NCBI GenBank assembly: GCA_003215175.1
Contig: QCKS01000010.1
Coordinates: 1-45,374, forward strand
DNA: 45,374 nucleotides
Reading direction: 5' to 3'
Source of the DNA: Acidimicrobiales bacterium AG-410-I20
GTDB lineage: Bacteria; Actinomycetota; Acidimicrobiia; Acidimicrobiales; MedAcidi-G1
Under the pieces are notes generated by a model. The model did not search any database. It saw only the letters and a program-made list of their open reading frames with translations, and was not told the DNA's origin. The translations under genes and the position numbers were made by a program. Below are positions 20,557 through 28,059 of the stretch, in pieces (the first letter of the stretch is position 1; each line of letters starts with the position of its first letter).

Positions 20557-21396
20557 TCAAAGTTGAGCTACTTGTGAAAACTCGAGCTCCACGGGTGTTT
20601 CTCGACCGAAAATATCAACTACTACTTTGACTTTGAGTTGTTCCTCATTTATCTCAATAATTTCACCTGAGAAATCGGCAAATGGTCCTCCCTTTACTCG
20701 AACAGTTTCTCCAACATCAAATCCAAGTTTTGCTTTAGCTTTTTTAGGAGCTTCGGGAGAGAACTCATCCTCAGCCATAAGGAAATTTTCTACTTCTCGT
20801 CTTCTGAGTGGCGAAGGTTTTCCGGCGGCACCGACAAAATTAACAATGCCAGGTGTTTCCCTGATTGCATTCCATGCTCTGTCATCAAGGCGACATCTAA
20901 TCAGCAGATACCCTGGGAACACCTTCTTAGAAACATTTACTTTTTTACCGCTCCGGAATTCAACTACATCTTCCATTGGGATAACGATCTCAAGGATGCT
21001 TTCCTCTAGATGCATATTTGCAATACGTGCCTCAAGATTCTTACGGACTTTATTTTCGTAACCGGACTGCGAATGAACTACATACCATCTTCCTGGTTTG
21101 TCATATGGGCTGTCTGCTTTTTTGTTCTCACCTAATTCGTTTGCAACTTCTTCAATTAGGTCCTCAACATCAATGACTTCGTCAAACTGCTCGTCGGGAT
21201 CTTGATTATCTTCAACCGCATCAAGATTAGCTTCTGGTGTTTCAAGCTGTTCCTCGGTTGATTCTTCAAAACCAGCGTCGTCTGTTTCTTCGGCGACATC
21301 AGCTGTGCCTATAGGTAACAAATCAGCGGCTTCGCTGAATGCATCATTTTGTTCTTCTTCGGTAGTGGAAGTTTCAGTTTCTTGTGGAGTATTCAT
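20557..21396 (-). CDS. nusG: Transcription termination/antitermination factor NusG
   Basis: NusG binds RNA polymerase through its NGN domain and couples to Rho or ribosomal S10 through its KOW domain. The 279-residue product has an unusually long acidic N-terminus (residues 1 to about 103, rich in Glu/Asp and poor in aromatic residues). The NGN domain begins at GRWYVVHSQSGYENKVRKNL, with VFPGYLLIRCRLDD following. A linker leads to the KOW domain (VGETVRVKGGPFADFSGEI). Actinobacterial NusG proteins often carry such extensions. The ATG overlaps the secE stop by one base (TAATG). Confidence 0.97.
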   Translation of the reverse strand: MNTPQETETSTTEEEQNDAFSEAADLLPIGTADVAEETDDAGFEESTEEQLETPEANLDAVEDNQDPDEQFDEVIDVEDLIEEVANELGENKKADSPYDKPGRWYVVHSQSGYENKVRKNLEARIANMHLEESILEIVIPMEDVVEFRSGKKVNVSKKVFPGYLLIRCRLDDRAWNAIRETPGIVNFVGAAGKPSPLRRREVENFLMAEDEFSPEAPKKAKAKLGFDVGETVRVKGGPFADFSGEIIEINEEQLKVKVVVDIFGRETPVELEFSQVAQL

Positions 21397-21689
21397 TAGA
21401 CATCAAACAATTCAAGTATGGAGTTAGAAAAAAGCCAATCAAGGCCAGCAATTATTGCAGTTAGAGCAACAATAGTGATAATTACAACTACAGCGTAATT
21501 TGTAGTTTCTGAACGTGTTGGCCACGCGACTTTACGCAACTCCGAGCGAATTTCTCTTACGAACTGGCGGAATCCAGTACGTTCTTCATTGCGCGGTTGT
21601 TGTTGCCGTCGTTGGCGAATTGGTTCACCATCGGCGTCTACTTCACCTTGCCGTTGAAGCATTCGTTTTTGTTCTCGGTTCATTGACAT
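21396..21689 (-). CDS. secE: Protein translocase subunit SecE
   Basis: SecE clamps SecY in the Sec translocon. The 97-residue product has a charged, Gln/Arg-rich N-terminal half, the amphipathic block FVREIRSELRKVAWPTRSE typical of SecE, and a single C-terminal membrane helix (VVVIITIVALTAIIAGLDWL). It is a short, one-helix SecE as in most Gram-positive and actinobacterial species. It sits between tRNA-Trp and nusG, the usual arrangement. Confidence 0.96.
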   Translation of the reverse strand: MSMNREQKRMLQRQGEVDADGEPIRQRRQQQPRNEERTGFRQFVREIRSELRKVAWPTRSETTNYAVVVIITIVALTAIIAGLDWLFSNSILELFDV

Positions 21690-21754
21690 TGTCAGGCCTC
21701 TATCGATTTAGAAGATACAAACTAGGATATGGGACGTTTACCCATACTGCATCG

Positions 21755-21827
21755 CAGGGCAGGAGGGACTCGAACCCCCAACCGCCGGTTTTGGAGACCG
21801 GTGCTCTACCAATTGAGCCACTGCCCT
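21755..21827 (-). tRNA. tRNA-Trp (CCA anticodon)
   Basis: A full cloverleaf folds on the minus strand: acceptor AGGGCAG/CTGCCCT, D arm, anticodon stem CCGGT/ACCGG with loop CTCCAAA (anticodon CCA), variable loop, and T arm with GGTTCGAGTCC. The discriminator base is G and the 3' CCA is not encoded. It lies just upstream of secE, the classic place for tRNA-Trp. Confidence 0.97.
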
Positions 21828-21927
21828 ATTTTTTTACTTCTTATTCAATCTTGAATTTAAAGTATTAATCTGTGGCAGGATACCAGCGAGGTTCTCTCAT
21901 AGTGTCCAGTAACTGCATGCTATTTAA

Positions 21928-22089
21928 TTAGCGAGTCTCCTTATGCGCTATATGGGTTCTACACCAACGACAAAACTTCTTCAGTTCTATACGTTCGCGT
22001 GAATTCACTTTGGATTTAGTTGTTATATAGTTCCGGCGTTTACACTCCTGACACTCCAGGGTGACCTGAACTCTTTTATCGGATGCCAT
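21928..22089 (-). CDS. rpmG: 50S ribosomal protein L33, zinc-binding type
   Basis: This small gene encodes 53 residues starting [20 protein letters not shown] and ending HIAHKETR. Cysteines at 13, 16, 40 and 43 form two CxxC pairs, so this is the zinc-containing (C+) form of L33. The block [20 protein letters not shown] matches the family. It lies between tRNA-Met and tRNA-Trp on the same strand, in the usual tRNA-rpmG-tRNA-secE-nusG order. Confidence 0.96.
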   Translation of the reverse strand: MASDKRVQVTLECQECKRRNYITTKSKVNSRERIELKKFCRWCRTHIAHKETR

Positions 22090-22124
22090 TTGAGCCCCTC
22101 ATTGTTCTCTATTTACTTTACTAG

Positions 22125-22198
22125 TAGCGACGGACAGATTTGAACTGTCGACCTCTCGATTATGAGTCGAGCGCTCTTACCTACTGAGCTACGTCGCC
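22125..22198 (-). tRNA. tRNA-Met (CAT anticodon), elongator
   Basis: The minus strand folds as acceptor GGCGACG/CGTCGCT (first pair G-U), D arm, anticodon stem CTCGA/TCGAG with loop CTCATAA (anticodon CAT), and T arm with GTTCAAATC. The three consecutive G-C pairs of initiator tRNA are absent, so it is the elongator type. CCA is not encoded. The start is 3-4 bases after tRNA-Thr. Confidence 0.94.
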
Positions 22199-22202
22199 AG
22201 CG

Positions 22203-22275
22203 AGCTCCCTGACAGAATCGAACTGTCGACCTTCTCCTTACCATGGAGACGCTCTGCCGACTGAGCTAAGGGAGC
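22203..22275 (-). tRNA. tRNA-Thr (GGT anticodon)
   Basis: The minus strand folds as acceptor GCTCCCT/AGGGAGC, D arm, anticodon stem TCTCC/GGAGA with loop ATGGTAA (anticodon GGT), and T arm with GTTCGATTC. It reads ACC codons (and ACU by wobble). It is the first gene of the tRNA-Thr, tRNA-Met, rpmG, tRNA-Trp, secE series. CCA is not encoded. Confidence 0.96.
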
Positions 22276-22364
22276 ATAACCAATTAGTGATCGTTTAGAA
22301 GGATGCCACAATAAACATACAATCACCAACATATTTCGCGATGTATGTAAGTTATCTGGTTACG

Positions 22365-22889
22365 ATGCGCGCTATGGAAGATTCAATAATTATTCGTATT
22401 GCGTCTATAAATGATGCTGAAACGATTCGAAACATATATAACCATGAAGTTTTGAATTCCACGGCTTCCTTTGATTTAGTTGAACGCTCAGTTGAAGAGC
22501 AACGTATTTGGCTCAGTGAAAGATCAGGGGCTTTTAGTGTTTTGGTGGCTGAGATTGAAAATAAAGTGATGGGATTTGCGTCATTGTCTCCTTTTAACAA
22601 AAAAGACGGCTACCGAACTACTGTGGAGAATTCAATTTATGTTGATCCTGCTGCTCGAGGTTTAGGCATTGGAAGCAGACTGCTAGACGAACTTCTTTTA
22701 GTCGCTACTCGCAGTGGTTTCCATGCTGTCATGGCACGAATAGGCGGAGGCAATGACACGAGTATTACCCTCCACGAGAAACATGGATTCTTCTTGGTCG
22801 GTGTTGAACGTGAAGTAGGTCGGAAATTTGGGCGGTGGCAAGACGTAGTTGTAATGCAAAAGATTTTGTCCGCCGAGTCTTCTGACTAA
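22365..22889 (+). CDS. GNAT-family N-acetyltransferase, phosphinothricin acetyltransferase-like
   Basis: The product is about 174 residues and resembles the Pat/YncA group of GNAT enzymes, which acetylate free amino groups of small molecules such as phosphinothricin or methionine sulfoximine. It opens with IRIASINDAETIRNIYNHEV, typical of the group. The acetyl-CoA site is seen as YVDPAARGLGIGSRLL (R/Q-x-x-G-x-G/A motif), and SITLHEKHGFFLVG follows. Upstream Met codons at 22,341 and 22,365 and one at 22,374 are possible starts; none has a clear Shine-Dalgarno. It is divergent from tRNA-Thr. Substrate is not shown by context. Confidence 0.85.
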   Translation: MRAMEDSIIIRIASINDAETIRNIYNHEVLNSTASFDLVERSVEEQRIWLSERSGAFSVLVAEIENKVMGFASLSPFNKKDGYRTTVENSIYVDPAARGLGIGSRLLDELLLVATRSGFHAVMARIGGGNDTSITLHEKHGFFLVGVEREVGRKFGRWQDVVVMQKILSAESSD

Positions 22890-22901
22890 AGACTTATTTT
22901 G

Positions 22902-22983
22902 TGGGCCGGGGAGGATTTGAACCTCCGAAGGCAATGCCGACGGGTTTACAGCCCGTTCCCTTTGGCCACTCGGGCACCGACCC
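22902..22983 (-). tRNA. tRNA-Tyr (GTA anticodon)
   Basis: The minus strand folds as acceptor GGGTCGG/CCGGCCC, D arm, anticodon stem ACGGG/CCCGT with loop CTGTAAA (anticodon GTA), a long variable arm as expected of class II tRNAs, and T arm with GGTTCAAATCC. The discriminator is A, and CCA is not fully encoded. It stands alone between the GNAT gene and the YajQ-family gene, both on the opposite strand. Confidence 0.96.
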
Positions 22984-23037
22984 AGAACTGAGAAGGCTAG
23001 CGCCACTGAAGGCTCCCACCACCAGTAAAATGATTGA

Positions 23038-23526
23038 ATGCCTTCATTTGACATAGTTTCAGAAATTAATTTGCAAGAAATACGTAATGCTGTTGACCAA
23101 GCAGACCGAGAAATACGCAACAGATTTGACTTTAAAGGAACCGAATCTTCCATTGAACTTGGAGATGGTTTTATCAAATTAGAGTCTTCTTCTGAAGATC
23201 GTTTAGCGGCATTAGTAGTTGTCTTGGAAGAGAAATTAGTACGAAGAAAAGTTTCACTTAAATCATTAGATTGGGGTTCTCTTGAAGAAGCTAGTGGCGG
23301 TAGAGCCCGTCAAACCGCTGGGCTAAAAGCTGGCATTAACTCTGACAACGCTCGTCTCTTAAACAAAGCGATTAAAGATCTGGGTTTAAAAGGTGTTCAG
23401 TCTCAAACCCAAGGAGACCAATTAAGGGTTACTGGAAAGAAAAGAGATGTTCTTCAAGAGGTAATTAGTTCTCTGAAGGAATCTAATTTTGATATACCTT
23501 TAAATTTTGTGAATTTCCGAGACTAA
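23038..23526 (+). CDS. YajQ family nucleotide-binding protein
   Basis: The 162-residue product is a full-length YajQ/DUF520 protein (PF04461). It opens MPSFDIVSEINLQEIRNAVD and has REIRNRFDFKGTESSIEL, RQTAGLKAGINSD and the end SLKESNFDIPLNFVNFRD, all very typical. Family members bind nucleotides or RNA; some bind cyclic di-GMP and act with transcription factors. The cellular role here is not defined. It starts 54 bases beyond tRNA-Tyr, which is on the other strand, and converges with htpX. Confidence 0.95.
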   Translation: MPSFDIVSEINLQEIRNAVDQADREIRNRFDFKGTESSIELGDGFIKLESSSEDRLAALVVVLEEKLVRRKVSLKSLDWGSLEEASGGRARQTAGLKAGINSDNARLLNKAIKDLGLKGVQSQTQGDQLRVTGKKRDVLQEVISSLKESNFDIPLNFVNFRD

Positions 23527-23556
23527 AAATTTAAAACTTTCTTTAATATTTTGATA

Positions 23557-24438
23557 TCAAGAAAAAAGCTCACCATCATCTAAGGTCTCTCCTCCTACGT
23601 CCCAAGATCTATCCCTAAGCCTTTTAACTCTTTCTTCGGTGGCCGGGTGTGTAGAAAACCATCTAGGGCCTCGTGATCCACGCGCTTCTGCTCGTAATGG
23701 ATTGACGATATAAGAAGTTGCTTGGTTTAAATTGACTCCAGAGGGAACACGATGTGATGCATATTCAAGCTTCTCTAATGCCTGAGCGAGAGGTTCTCCG
23801 TCACCCATTAAACGAGCCGCAGATGCATCAGCCTGAAATTCTCGGCTACGACTGACTGCCGTTTGGATTAACATCACTGCTATTGGAGCCAGAAGAGCGA
23901 GAGCTATATCTCCAAGTGGATTACGGTCACGGCTACCACGTCCAGCAAACATAGCCCCCCACATCACCATGCGGGCTACGAATGTGATTCCTGTCCCTAT
24001 GGCTGCAGCAACTGAACCAATGAGAATGTCGCGATTTCTTATGTGCATAAGTTCATGAGCAATAACTCCACGAATTTCATACCACGTCATATGATCAACA
24101 AGCCCTTGAGTAATAGCGACAGCAGAGTTTTTTGGATTTCTTCCTGTGGCAAATGCATTAGGTTGCGGAGAAGGCGATATGTACAAACGCGGAATTGGCA
24201 ACCCAGCATCCGAAGCCAATTCAGTGACTGCTCGATGATATTCAGGGTATTCCTCTGGAGTGGCGAGAACAGCACGAGCAGATGAAATCGCAATTTTGTC
24301 ACTGAACCAATACGACCCGCCTACAAGCACCAGCCCGATAGCTAGACCAATTGGTGCACCACCAAAAGCTCCACCGACTACTACGCATAGACCACCAAGT
24401 AGAGCAAGAAGGATAAATGTTTTGAAGTTATTAAACAT
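23557..24438 (-). CDS. htpX: Membrane metalloprotease HtpX
   Basis: HtpX is a zinc-dependent membrane protease (M48B) that degrades misfolded membrane proteins. The 293-residue product has two N-terminal membrane helices, then [19 protein letters not shown]. The catalytic HELMH is at residues 128-132, and two further hydrophobic stretches follow. The third zinc-ligand region is [13 protein letters not shown], with the conserved Glu. Near the C-terminus is [15 protein letters not shown]. Length and motifs are normal. It converges with the YajQ-family gene (30-base gap) and lies after the HAD gene with a 72-base gap. Confidence 0.96.
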   Translation of the reverse strand: MFNNFKTFILLALLGGLCVVVGGAFGGAPIGLAIGLVLVGGSYWFSDKIAISSARAVLATPEEYPEYHRAVTELASDAGLPIPRLYISPSPQPNAFATGRNPKNSAVAITQGLVDHMTWYEIRGVIAHELMHIRNRDILIGSVAAAIGTGITFVARMVMWGAMFAGRGSRDRNPLGDIALALLAPIAVMLIQTAVSRSREFQADASAARLMGDGEPLAQALEKLEYASHRVPSGVNLNQATSYIVNPLRAEARGSRGPRWFSTHPATEERVKRLRDRSWDVGGETLDDGELFS

Positions 24439-24510
24439 GGATTTACCTCAATAGATTTATAACTAATGCTAGAGGATTAAGGTGACTCTAAGAAGTCAGA
24501 AGTATCAAAT

Positions 24511-24993
24511 TTATTCGTAATAACCAGAGTGGATATAGACCGTAGGTATTCCCTCAGTTTGGTACATGACTAGATTTCTGGGATCATCATCAATCGCTAA
24601 TTGAGGTTCGTAACCAAGAGATTGAAGGACATGTAGAACTTCACGTTTTACATCTGAGGAACTAGTGAAATTATCGTCTTCTCTCATTTCTAAAGCATCC
24701 CAATGGATACCGTTTTGATCCATCCAGTTTGTTGTTATTTCAGTGAGCCTTTTTGGTCTTGCTGTTACCAGAATCACTATTTGATTCTTAGTTAGTTCTT
24801 TAACAAGTCTGACACTTTCAAGAATGGGCGGATCATCTATTGCCGCTTCAAAGAAATTCCACCATTCTTTATTCTCGCCAAAAAGAAAATGTTGACGCCC
24901 TGAAGCATCGGAAAGCACACCATCTATATCAACAATTGAAACTGGGCCTGCCGCGGGTAATCCATCTTTATATATTCTTCGATTTACTAGCAC
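24511..24993 (-). CDS. HAD-superfamily phosphatase, polynucleotide kinase 3'-phosphatase-like
   Basis: The 160-residue product has the HAD motifs in order. Motif I is VDIDGVLSD (Asp22 and Asp24), motif II is LVTARP (Thr77), the motif III lysine is in DVKREVLHVL, and motif IV is AIDDDPRNL. The block LTEITTNWMDQNGIHWDAL followed by MREDDN resembles the 3'-phosphatase domain of T4 polynucleotide kinase and its stand-alone relatives. No kinase domain is attached. The GTG start follows the acs stop directly (TGAGTG), so the two genes are probably translationally coupled. Substrate is unknown. Confidence 0.75.
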   Translation of the reverse strand: MLVNRRIYKDGLPAAGPVSIVDIDGVLSDASGRQHFLFGENKEWWNFFEAAIDDPPILESVRLVKELTKNQIVILVTARPKRLTEITTNWMDQNGIHWDALEMREDDNFTSSSDVKREVLHVLQSLGYEPQLAIDDDPRNLVMYQTEGIPTVYIHSGYYE

Positions 24994-26991
24994 TCAGTCT
25001 TCCTGTGGGTCAGAAGAAGCTCTATCTCTTATCTCTGCAACAACGCTGGCATCGGCAAGAGTTGTTGTATCACCTAAATCTCTTCCTTCAGCTACATCTC
25101 TAAGTAGTCGTCTCATTATTTTCCCGCTTCGAGTTTTAGGTAAATCTGGAACTAAAAAAACAGCTTTCGGCCGAGCCATCGGACCAAGTTTTGTTGCTAC
25201 ATGAGCACGAATTTCTTCTCCGAGACTTTCTGATGGCTCATTCCCTCCTCGCAAAATTACGTAGCCGATAATTGCTTGACCAGTGATCTCATCGGTGGCC
25301 CCAACTACAGCCGCTTCAGCGACTGAAGAGTGGTCGACTAAAGCCGATTCAACTTCTGCTGTAGCTATTCGATGTCCGGAAACATTCATAACATCATCAA
25401 CTCGGCCAAGTAACCAGAGATATCCATCTCCATCAATTTTGGCGCCATCTCCGGCAAAATAACGATTTTCGTAAGTTGACCAATAGGTGTCTCGGTATCG
25501 TTCGTCATCACCCCAAATGCCGCGCAGCATTGATGGCCAGGGGTGAGTAATTGTTAAATAGCCTCCGCCTTGTTCTACGGGATTTCCGTCATCATCCACT
25601 AACTCTGCAAAAACCCCAGGAATTGTATGGCAGGCTGATCCCGGCTTAGTTGTTGTTACCCCAGGTAAGGGGCTAATCATGTGGCCCCCTGTTTCGGTTT
25701 GCCACCATGTATCTACAATCGGACAATTCTCATTGCCGATATTTTCGTGATACCACATCCACGCCTCAGGGTTTATAGGCTCCCCAACTGTTCCAAGAAC
25801 CCTTAAAGAATTGAGATTATGAGCTTTAGGGTCGGCTGCTCCCCATTTCATGAAAGTTCGTATGGCGGTAGGTGCGGTATAAAGCTGTGTTACTCCATAA
25901 CGCTCAACTATGTCCCATAGTCGATCTTTAGACCAATCTGCCCGGTCTTCTCCACTACGGAATTCTGGAAGCGGTGTATCTGGTGTTCCTTCATACATTA
26001 CGGATGTGCATCCGTTTGTCAATGGCCCATAAACGATATAACTATGACCTGTTACCCAACCTATATCGGCTGCACACCAGTAGACATCTTCCTCTCGTTT
26101 AATGTCGAAAATTGTTTTGTGAGTGTATGCAACTTGAGTTAGATAACCCCCGGTTGTATGCATTATTCCCTTTGGTTTAGCTGTTGTTCCAGAGGTATAA
26201 AGCAAATAAAGCAACTGCTCGCTGTCCATTGGTTCAGCAGGGCATTCAGAAGAAGAATCTGCCATAAGTTCATGCCACCATAAGTCTCTTCCTTCGGCCA
26301 TTACGACTTCGGTGTCACATCGGTTTACTACGACAACGTGCCTTACTGAAGATGCGCCTTGGTCTAAAGCAGCATCTACATTTACTTTTAAAGCTGACGG
26401 GACTCCTCGCCGGTATCCTGCATCCGCGGTGATAATTAATTTAGCCTCTGCGTCTTCACAGCGATCGATAATTGCGTCTGGAGAAAACCCTCCAAAAATA
26501 ACACTATGAGCTACCCCGATACGAGTACAGGCCAACATGGCTACTGGTAGTTCTGGGATCATTGGCATATATATCGCTACACGGTCACCTTTTTGTAAAC
26601 CCAGTTGTTTTAATACATTGGCGAATCGACTTACTTCATCAAGTAACTCGGCATAACTAATTTCTCTAGTGTCTCCAGGTTCCCCTTCCCAAAAGTAAGC
26701 GATACGTTCGCCATATCCAGCATTAACATGGCGATCTAAACAGTTATAAGAAACGTTTAATTTTCCTCCTAAAAACCACTTTGCATAAGGAAGATTCCAT
26801 TCAAGAGTCGTATGAAAATCTTCATCCCATGTGAGCAATTCCCGTGCTTGACGAGCCCAAAATGCTTCATAATCTTCTGTCGCTTCTTCATAATGTGATC
26901 TATCCGCAACTACAGCATTCTTTACGAAATCTGCTGAGGGGGGAAACGTACGGTCTTCAACGTAATAATCTTCAATCGTTGGTTCGCTCAC
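24994..26991 (-). CDS. acs: Acetyl-CoA synthetase (AMP-forming)
   Basis: Acs activates acetate to acetyl-CoA through acetyl-AMP. The 665-residue product has the Acs N-terminal domain (WNLPYAKWFLGGKLNVSYN), the phosphate-binding loop YTSGTTAKPKGIMHTTGG, VYWCAADIGWVTGHSYIVYG, and DTWWQTETGGHMISPLPG. The C-terminal DLPKTRSGKIMRRLLRD contains the catalytic lysine that protein acetylation switches off. The loop has Ala where many Acs proteins have Gly (TAKPKG). It lies 56 bases after the methyltransferase gene and is coupled to the HAD gene. Confidence 0.97.
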   Translation of the reverse strand: MSEPTIEDYYVEDRTFPPSADFVKNAVVADRSHYEEATEDYEAFWARQARELLTWDEDFHTTLEWNLPYAKWFLGGKLNVSYNCLDRHVNAGYGERIAYFWEGEPGDTREISYAELLDEVSRFANVLKQLGLQKGDRVAIYMPMIPELPVAMLACTRIGVAHSVIFGGFSPDAIIDRCEDAEAKLIITADAGYRRGVPSALKVNVDAALDQGASSVRHVVVVNRCDTEVVMAEGRDLWWHELMADSSSECPAEPMDSEQLLYLLYTSGTTAKPKGIMHTTGGYLTQVAYTHKTIFDIKREEDVYWCAADIGWVTGHSYIVYGPLTNGCTSVMYEGTPDTPLPEFRSGEDRADWSKDRLWDIVERYGVTQLYTAPTAIRTFMKWGAADPKAHNLNSLRVLGTVGEPINPEAWMWYHENIGNENCPIVDTWWQTETGGHMISPLPGVTTTKPGSACHTIPGVFAELVDDDGNPVEQGGGYLTITHPWPSMLRGIWGDDERYRDTYWSTYENRYFAGDGAKIDGDGYLWLLGRVDDVMNVSGHRIATAEVESALVDHSSVAEAAVVGATDEITGQAIIGYVILRGGNEPSESLGEEIRAHVATKLGPMARPKAVFLVPDLPKTRSGKIMRRLLRDVAEGRDLGDTTTLADASVVAEIRDRASSDPQED

Positions 26992-27047
26992 AACTTAATC
27001 TTTCTGGTTGGTTACTTTAATTGAAACTTTAAGAAGAGAAATCGTTC

Positions 27048-28058
27048 TCATTGGTTGATAAGCCACTCTAGAGTCGAGAAGGAACCTAGTCCATTTGGGT
27101 CAAGTAGCGCTTCCGCCTCAACAATTCGACTTCGTGCTCTAATCGCTTCTAAGCCTCCCGTAGCTGATTCTTTTTTCCAGATTTCTTTACCTTCTTCAAT
27201 AAGATCTTTTATTCCGTTGGAAGTTAAAAAGTCAGCTTGAGAATTAATGTTAAACCCGTCTGGGAGCTGATCTACAGCAACATTTACAGTTATATCTTGC
27301 GTTCCTGGGTGTTTCGTAACAATTGATCCTTCTTGATGTTTTCTATAAGTTCGTAGCCATTTTTCTCGAGGCTCAGTCGCCATTTTGGGTGTAGTTGAAC
27401 AATAATCAATGACTAGGATTGCCCCTTCGTTAACGATTCCTATTGCTTGCTCTACCCATTTATGGGCTTCTATCTGAACTGGGATTTCTGAGCCGCTTTG
27501 AGGTGGTAGCGGCATGGGAGGTTCAACTTCGCGTCCTTTTTCTTCTTCAAATTGGCCTGCGATCATAGTTTCATACCACTTCTCTCCATCTGCGGAATAC
27601 AAGTGAAACGGTAAATTGTCTAAAAGTTCGTTTGCTATAACAACACCAGTTATTGCGTCATTTGGGAAATCGGCAACCGACTCCACTTCTTCTGGGTGAA
27701 TTTTTCTTTGAGCCTCTGAACGTTCAATTGCTATGTATCTTCCATTAGTGAGGCTCTTAGGTTTAGCGGCGAAAATAGATCTCGCTAACGTACCCGGACC
27801 TGCACCAGCCTCTAGGACAACAAAGTTTTCTGGTTTCCCTAAATCAGTCCATCTGTTGTCAATCCAATTGGCTAACACTGCTCCAAAAAGTGGGCCAACT
27901 TCTGGGCTAGTAATGAAATCTCCTCTACGTCCGGCAGAACCGCTAGAAGAATAAAATCCGTCTTGTGGGTCATAGAGACACGCTTCAACCCATTGATTAA
28001 ATGAAAGAGGTCCTTCTGCCCGTATACGGGCGGCCAACCTTTCTGGAAGGCCGTTAAT
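27048..28058 (-). CDS. SAM-dependent methyltransferase, NDUFAF7/MidA family
   Basis: This is a PF02636 (COG1565) class I methyltransferase. Its mitochondrial relative NDUFAF7 dimethylates an arginine of NDUFS2 and is needed for complex I assembly. Blocks seen are LAARIRAEGPLSFNQWVEAC, LYDPQDGFYSS, GDFITSPEVGPLFGAVLANW, the SAM-binding VLEAGAGPGTLA, ANELLDNLPFHL and VIDYCSTTP. No ATG or GTG starts the frame. A TTG at 28,035-28,037 has the Shine-Dalgarno too close, while an ATT at 28,056-28,058 has AGGAGG at 28,064-28,069, five bases away, and adds the conserved NGLPERL. I chose the ATT. It follows nuoN directly. Confidence 0.85.
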   Translation of the reverse strand: MNGLPERLAARIRAEGPLSFNQWVEACLYDPQDGFYSSSGSAGRRGDFITSPEVGPLFGAVLANWIDNRWTDLGKPENFVVLEAGAGPGTLARSIFAAKPKSLTNGRYIAIERSEAQRKIHPEEVESVADFPNDAITGVVIANELLDNLPFHLYSADGEKWYETMIAGQFEEEKGREVEPPMPLPPQSGSEIPVQIEAHKWVEQAIGIVNEGAILVIDYCSTTPKMATEPREKWLRTYRKHQEGSIVTKHPGTQDITVNVAVDQLPDGFNINSQADFLTSNGIKDLIEEGKEIWKKESATGGLEAIRARSRIVEAEALLDPNGLGSFSTLEWLINQ

Positions 28059-28059
28059 C

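Noticed and set aside
22698-23177. Open frame of 159 codons on the minus strand
   Set aside because: It runs through the whole tRNA-Tyr and the N-terminal part of the YajQ-family gene, so it is spurious.
26191-26215. Acs phosphate loop with Ala in place of Gly as a sign of lost function
   Set aside because: The rest of the catalytic motifs, including the C-terminal lysine region, are intact, and I believe the TAKPKG form occurs in other actinobacterial Acs proteins.
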